This document shows, piece by piece, positions 7,043 through 8,258 of a stretch of 8,258 nt of DNA. The notes beneath the pieces are model-generated. The model did no database searches. It was given only the letters and a program-made list of their open reading frames with translations, and was not told the DNA's origin. The first letter of the stretch is position 1, and each line of letters begins with the position of its first letter. Source of the DNA: an uncultured Bacteroidales bacterium (lineage in GTDB: Bacteria; Bacteroidota; Bacteroidia; Bacteroidales; Muribaculaceae); assembly GCA_900549375.1 (NCBI GenBank), contig URNY01000121.1:1-8258 (forward strand), written 5' to 3'. Made by a program: the position numbers and the translations under genes.

Positions 7043-7126
7043 CCAGCCGGGACAGGCTGATGACTACAGTGCAATACGGTCAGGGTATATACGTTTTGTG
7101 TATAGGCCTGAATTTGAAACAGGAGG
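6961..7126 (+). ncRNA. candidate structured cis-regulatory leader RNA of the CDF transporter
   Basis: The gap between the CoA-transferase and the transporter contains four hairpins in a row, found by eye. H1 is CGCAGT (6961-6966) with ACTGCG (6976-6981). H2 spans 6986-7009, about nine pairs with two single-base bulges, capped by C(UACG)G, a stable UNCG-class tetraloop. H3 is CAGCCTGTTCCGG (7013-7025) with CCGGGACAGGCTG (7047-7059), 13 pairs including one G-U, enclosing a further GGTC/GACC stem (7030-7033/7041-7044). H4 is TCAGG/CCTGA (7080-7084/7107-7111) enclosing TATACG/TGTATA (7088-7093/7099-7104). The ribosome binding site follows directly. CCTG at 7107-7110 can instead pair with CAGG at 7120-7123, masking part of it. 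CDF exporters elsewhere are controlled by metal riboswitches (for example czcD/NiCo RNA), but I could not match any known consensus. The boundaries are approximate. The stretch 6854-6960 shows no gene of note, no clear terminator and only weak promoter-like matches. Confidence 0.42.
7121..7126 (+). promoter_or_regulatory. perfect Shine-Dalgarno sequence AGGAGG before the CDF gene
   Basis: AGGAGG lies 9 nt before the ATG at 7136 (12 nt before the alternative ATG at 7139). None of the other starts in this window has such a site, and Bacteroidetes genes generally do without one. It supports 7136 as the start and suggests translation of this gene is controlled by access to this site. Confidence 0.7.
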
Positions 7127-7135
7127 TTAGAAAAG

Positions 7136-8104
7136 ATGATGAAAGGTCATGATCACAGAATTTCTCTAAAGGAAGAACTTACAGCCCAAAACACGCCGGC
7201 CGTAAGGATGATTCGCCGTGCTGTTATAATAGGCTGTATTGTCAATGTCTTTCTTACCGGAATCAAGCTTGGGTTCGGATATTTCGGACACAGTGATGCT
7301 CTTTGGGCTGATGGTTTCCATTCACTGGGCGATGCATGTTCAGATCTCGTGATGCTTGTGTTTGTCGGGTTATCGTTCCATAAACCCGGAAGCGATTTCG
7401 CTTATGGATATGGTAAGTTCGAGACTCTTGCGTCTATTCTTATTTCCTGCGTTTTGCTTTATTTCTCCATCACGATTTTTGCAAATGGAGTTGATAGGAT
7501 AATATCTTATACTCAAGGAGAGATTCTTCCGCATCCCGACGGATGGACTATAGTTGCCATAGTGATTGCGATGTTTGCAAAAGAGGGGCTGTTCAGATTT
7601 TATAAAAGTGTCGGCAAACGCACGAGGAGTCAGGCGATGCTTTCGAGTGCATGGCACCACAGGGCAGACGCTTTATCTTCCATAGCTACGCTTGTCGGTG
7701 TGACTTTAGCTCATTTTGGAGGTGACAGTCTCAGAATTTTCGACCCCTGTGTGTCGCTCCTCATAGCAGTTATGATTTTCGTTGCCGCGGTGCGACTTAT
7801 TGTCCCTGCATTCCTTGAACTTATGGATGTTTCAGCGCCCGCTTCCGTAAGGCGCGAAGCTCGGGAAACCATTGATTCCACTCACGGTGTGGAATCGATA
7901 ATAGAGTTGAAGAGCCGTAAGAGCGGCCCATTCTATATATTCGATATAAAAATAGGTGTCCGATCCGGCATTTCTGTAGATGACGGATATAAGATAGCTG
8001 AAGATGTCAGAAAGAGACTTATAGAAAGATTCGGCTCTAATATCCTTATCGGTATCTCCACACTACCCGATAATCAAGGCCCCGTTTTAAGGCGCCGTTC
8101 CTAA
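7136..8104 (+). CDS. cation diffusion facilitator (CDF) family divalent metal efflux transporter
   Basis: An inner-membrane metal/proton antiporter of the CDF family (FieF/YiiP/CzcD type), 322 residues, a normal length. Six hydrophobic segments lie at roughly 26-48, 58-82, 96-118, 137-155, 178-196 and 204-226, followed by a cytoplasmic ferredoxin-like C-terminal domain (about 233-310). The transport site is clear: ADGFHSLGD (58-66) gives His62 and Asp66 in TM2, and AWHHRADALSS (172-182) gives His174 and Asp178 in TM5. YGYGKFETLAS (90-100) is another family signature. In characterised relatives, a His at the first TM2 position (HxxxD rather than DxxxD) goes with zinc preference over cadmium, so zinc is the best guess. 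Mn, Co, Ni or Fe are not excluded. It is preceded by a perfect Shine-Dalgarno sequence and a structured leader, and followed by a strong terminator. It is separated from the ior operon by 282 bp and probably transcribed on its own, though no convincing promoter was found. Confidence 0.9.
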   Translation: MMKGHDHRISLKEELTAQNTPAVRMIRRAVIIGCIVNVFLTGIKLGFGYFGHSDALWADGFHSLGDACSDLVMLVFVGLSFHKPGSDFAYGYGKFETLASILISCVLLYFSITIFANGVDRIISYTQGEILPHPDGWTIVAIVIAMFAKEGLFRFYKSVGKRTRSQAMLSSAWHHRADALSSIATLVGVTLAHFGGDSLRIFDPCVSLLIAVMIFVAAVRLIVPAFLELMDVSAPASVRREARETIDSTHGVESIIELKSRKSGPFYIFDIKIGVRSGISVDDGYKIAEDVRKRLIERFGSNILIGISTLPDNQGPVLRRRS

Positions 8105-8122
8105 ATTTTCACAACGCTTTAC

Positions 8123-8169
8123 AAAAATCAGCAGGCGGCATCCATCATTAAAGCCGCCTGCTGATTTTT
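8123..8169. terminator. strong bidirectional rho-independent terminator
   Basis: A perfect 17-bp inverted repeat pairs 8123-8139 with 8153-8169 around a 13-nt loop. The GC-rich heart is CAGCAGGCGGC/GCCGCCTGCTG, flanked by an A-run on the left and a T-run on the right. It therefore gives a hairpin plus U-tract for transcripts from either side. It starts 18 nt after the CDF stop and also suits a convergent gene ending near 8217. Confidence 0.92.
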
Positions 8170-8216
8170 TGATATGGAGAGCCACAAATAAGCTTATTTT
8201 ATTTTATTACTGTCCG

Positions 8217-8258
8217 CTAAACTTTTGAGGTCAACTGAAAATTAGGGCTGATTCCGTT
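8217..8258 (-). CDS. possible 3' end of a convergent gene (cut by window edge)
   Basis: On the minus strand one frame is open from the window edge for 13 codons (NGISPNFQLTSKV) and ends in TAG at 8219-8217. The other two minus frames close sooner. A bidirectional terminator 48 nt further on is what a convergent gene ending here would share with the CDF gene. The fragment is too short to identify. The sequence after the stop (GCGGACAGTAAT on the minus strand) looks a little like an insertion-sequence end, but this is only an impression. An open stretch of 13 codons can occur by chance. Confidence 0.3.
   Translation of the reverse strand, partial: NGISPNFQLTSKV

Noticed and set aside
7013..7059. 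H3 as an SRP RNA domain IV hairpin (GGAA-type loop, CAG-rich stem)
   Set aside because: The conserved GGAAGGAAGCAGC pattern and symmetric internal loop are missing; only a superficial likeness.
7047..7075. GCTGATGACTAC, similar to the 3' part of fluoride (crcB) riboswitches; GGGACAG, reminiscent of metal-sensing czcD RNA
   Set aside because: The partner segments needed for the fluoride pseudoknot are not present upstream, and GGGACAG sits inside a continuous 13-bp stem rather than in a junction loop. A covariance search is needed before naming any known class.
7044..7119. CTGATGA (7057-7063) followed by GAAAC (7116-7120), resembling a hammerhead ribozyme core
   Set aside because: The bases that should close stem II (7064 onward and those just before GAAA) do not pair, and CTG is already part of the 13-bp H3 stem. 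No cleavage triplet with a matching stem III was found.
1..8258. CRISPR arrays, tRNA or rRNA genes, long direct repeats
   Set aside because: None seen on either strand: no regularly spaced repeats, no T-loop or acceptor-stem patterns, no rRNA-like conserved blocks.

Overview
The window looks like a piece of a Bacteroidales chromosome, probably from a gut commensal. A family-level placement (for example Muribaculaceae) would be a guess. The evidence is a near-ideal Bacteroidetes housekeeping promoter (TTTG, 20-nt spacer, TATATTTG) upstream of the main operon, starts that mostly lack a Shine-Dalgarno sequence, and the gene content. There are two divergent transcription units, then a structured intergenic region, a metal exporter, a strong terminator and the probable tail of a convergent gene.

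Left part (1-1902, minus strand): a DsbD-type thiol:disulfide interchange protein, intact as far as it goes but cut by the left window edge. Its three redox modules are all recognisable: an N-terminal periplasmic domain, a CcdA-like membrane core and a C-terminal thioredoxin-like domain with CVNC. The 84-bp divergent spacer (1903-1986) carries the promoter of the rightward operon, a possible overlapping opposing promoter, and an inverted repeat.

Centre (1987-6853, plus strand): a tight four-gene operon encoding IorA, IorB, a class I/II PLP aminotransferase and an acetyl-CoA hydrolase/CoA-transferase family enzyme. The last three gaps are 39, 4 and 3 nt. Together these encode a plausible complete route from an (aromatic) amino acid to its 2-oxo acid, then to an arylacetyl-CoA with reduced ferredoxin, then to the free acid with the CoA moved to another acyl group. 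The route could also run in reverse to make amino acids from scavenged acids. IorA ends where the usual C-terminal two-[4Fe-4S] ferredoxin domain would begin, so electron transfer probably needs a separate protein.

Right part (6854-8258): a 282-bp gap without a sizeable gene folds on paper into four consecutive hairpins, one with a UACG tetraloop and one with a 13-bp stem. It ends in a perfect AGGAGG ribosome binding site for a CDF-family cation efflux protein. A CCTG segment can pair either with an upstream CAGG or with the CAGG overlapping the ribosome binding site, which suggests a switchable leader (riboswitch-like). This is the most interesting unexplained element in the window. After the transporter there is a 17-bp bidirectional terminator and, on the minus strand, what may be the last 13 codons of a convergent gene.
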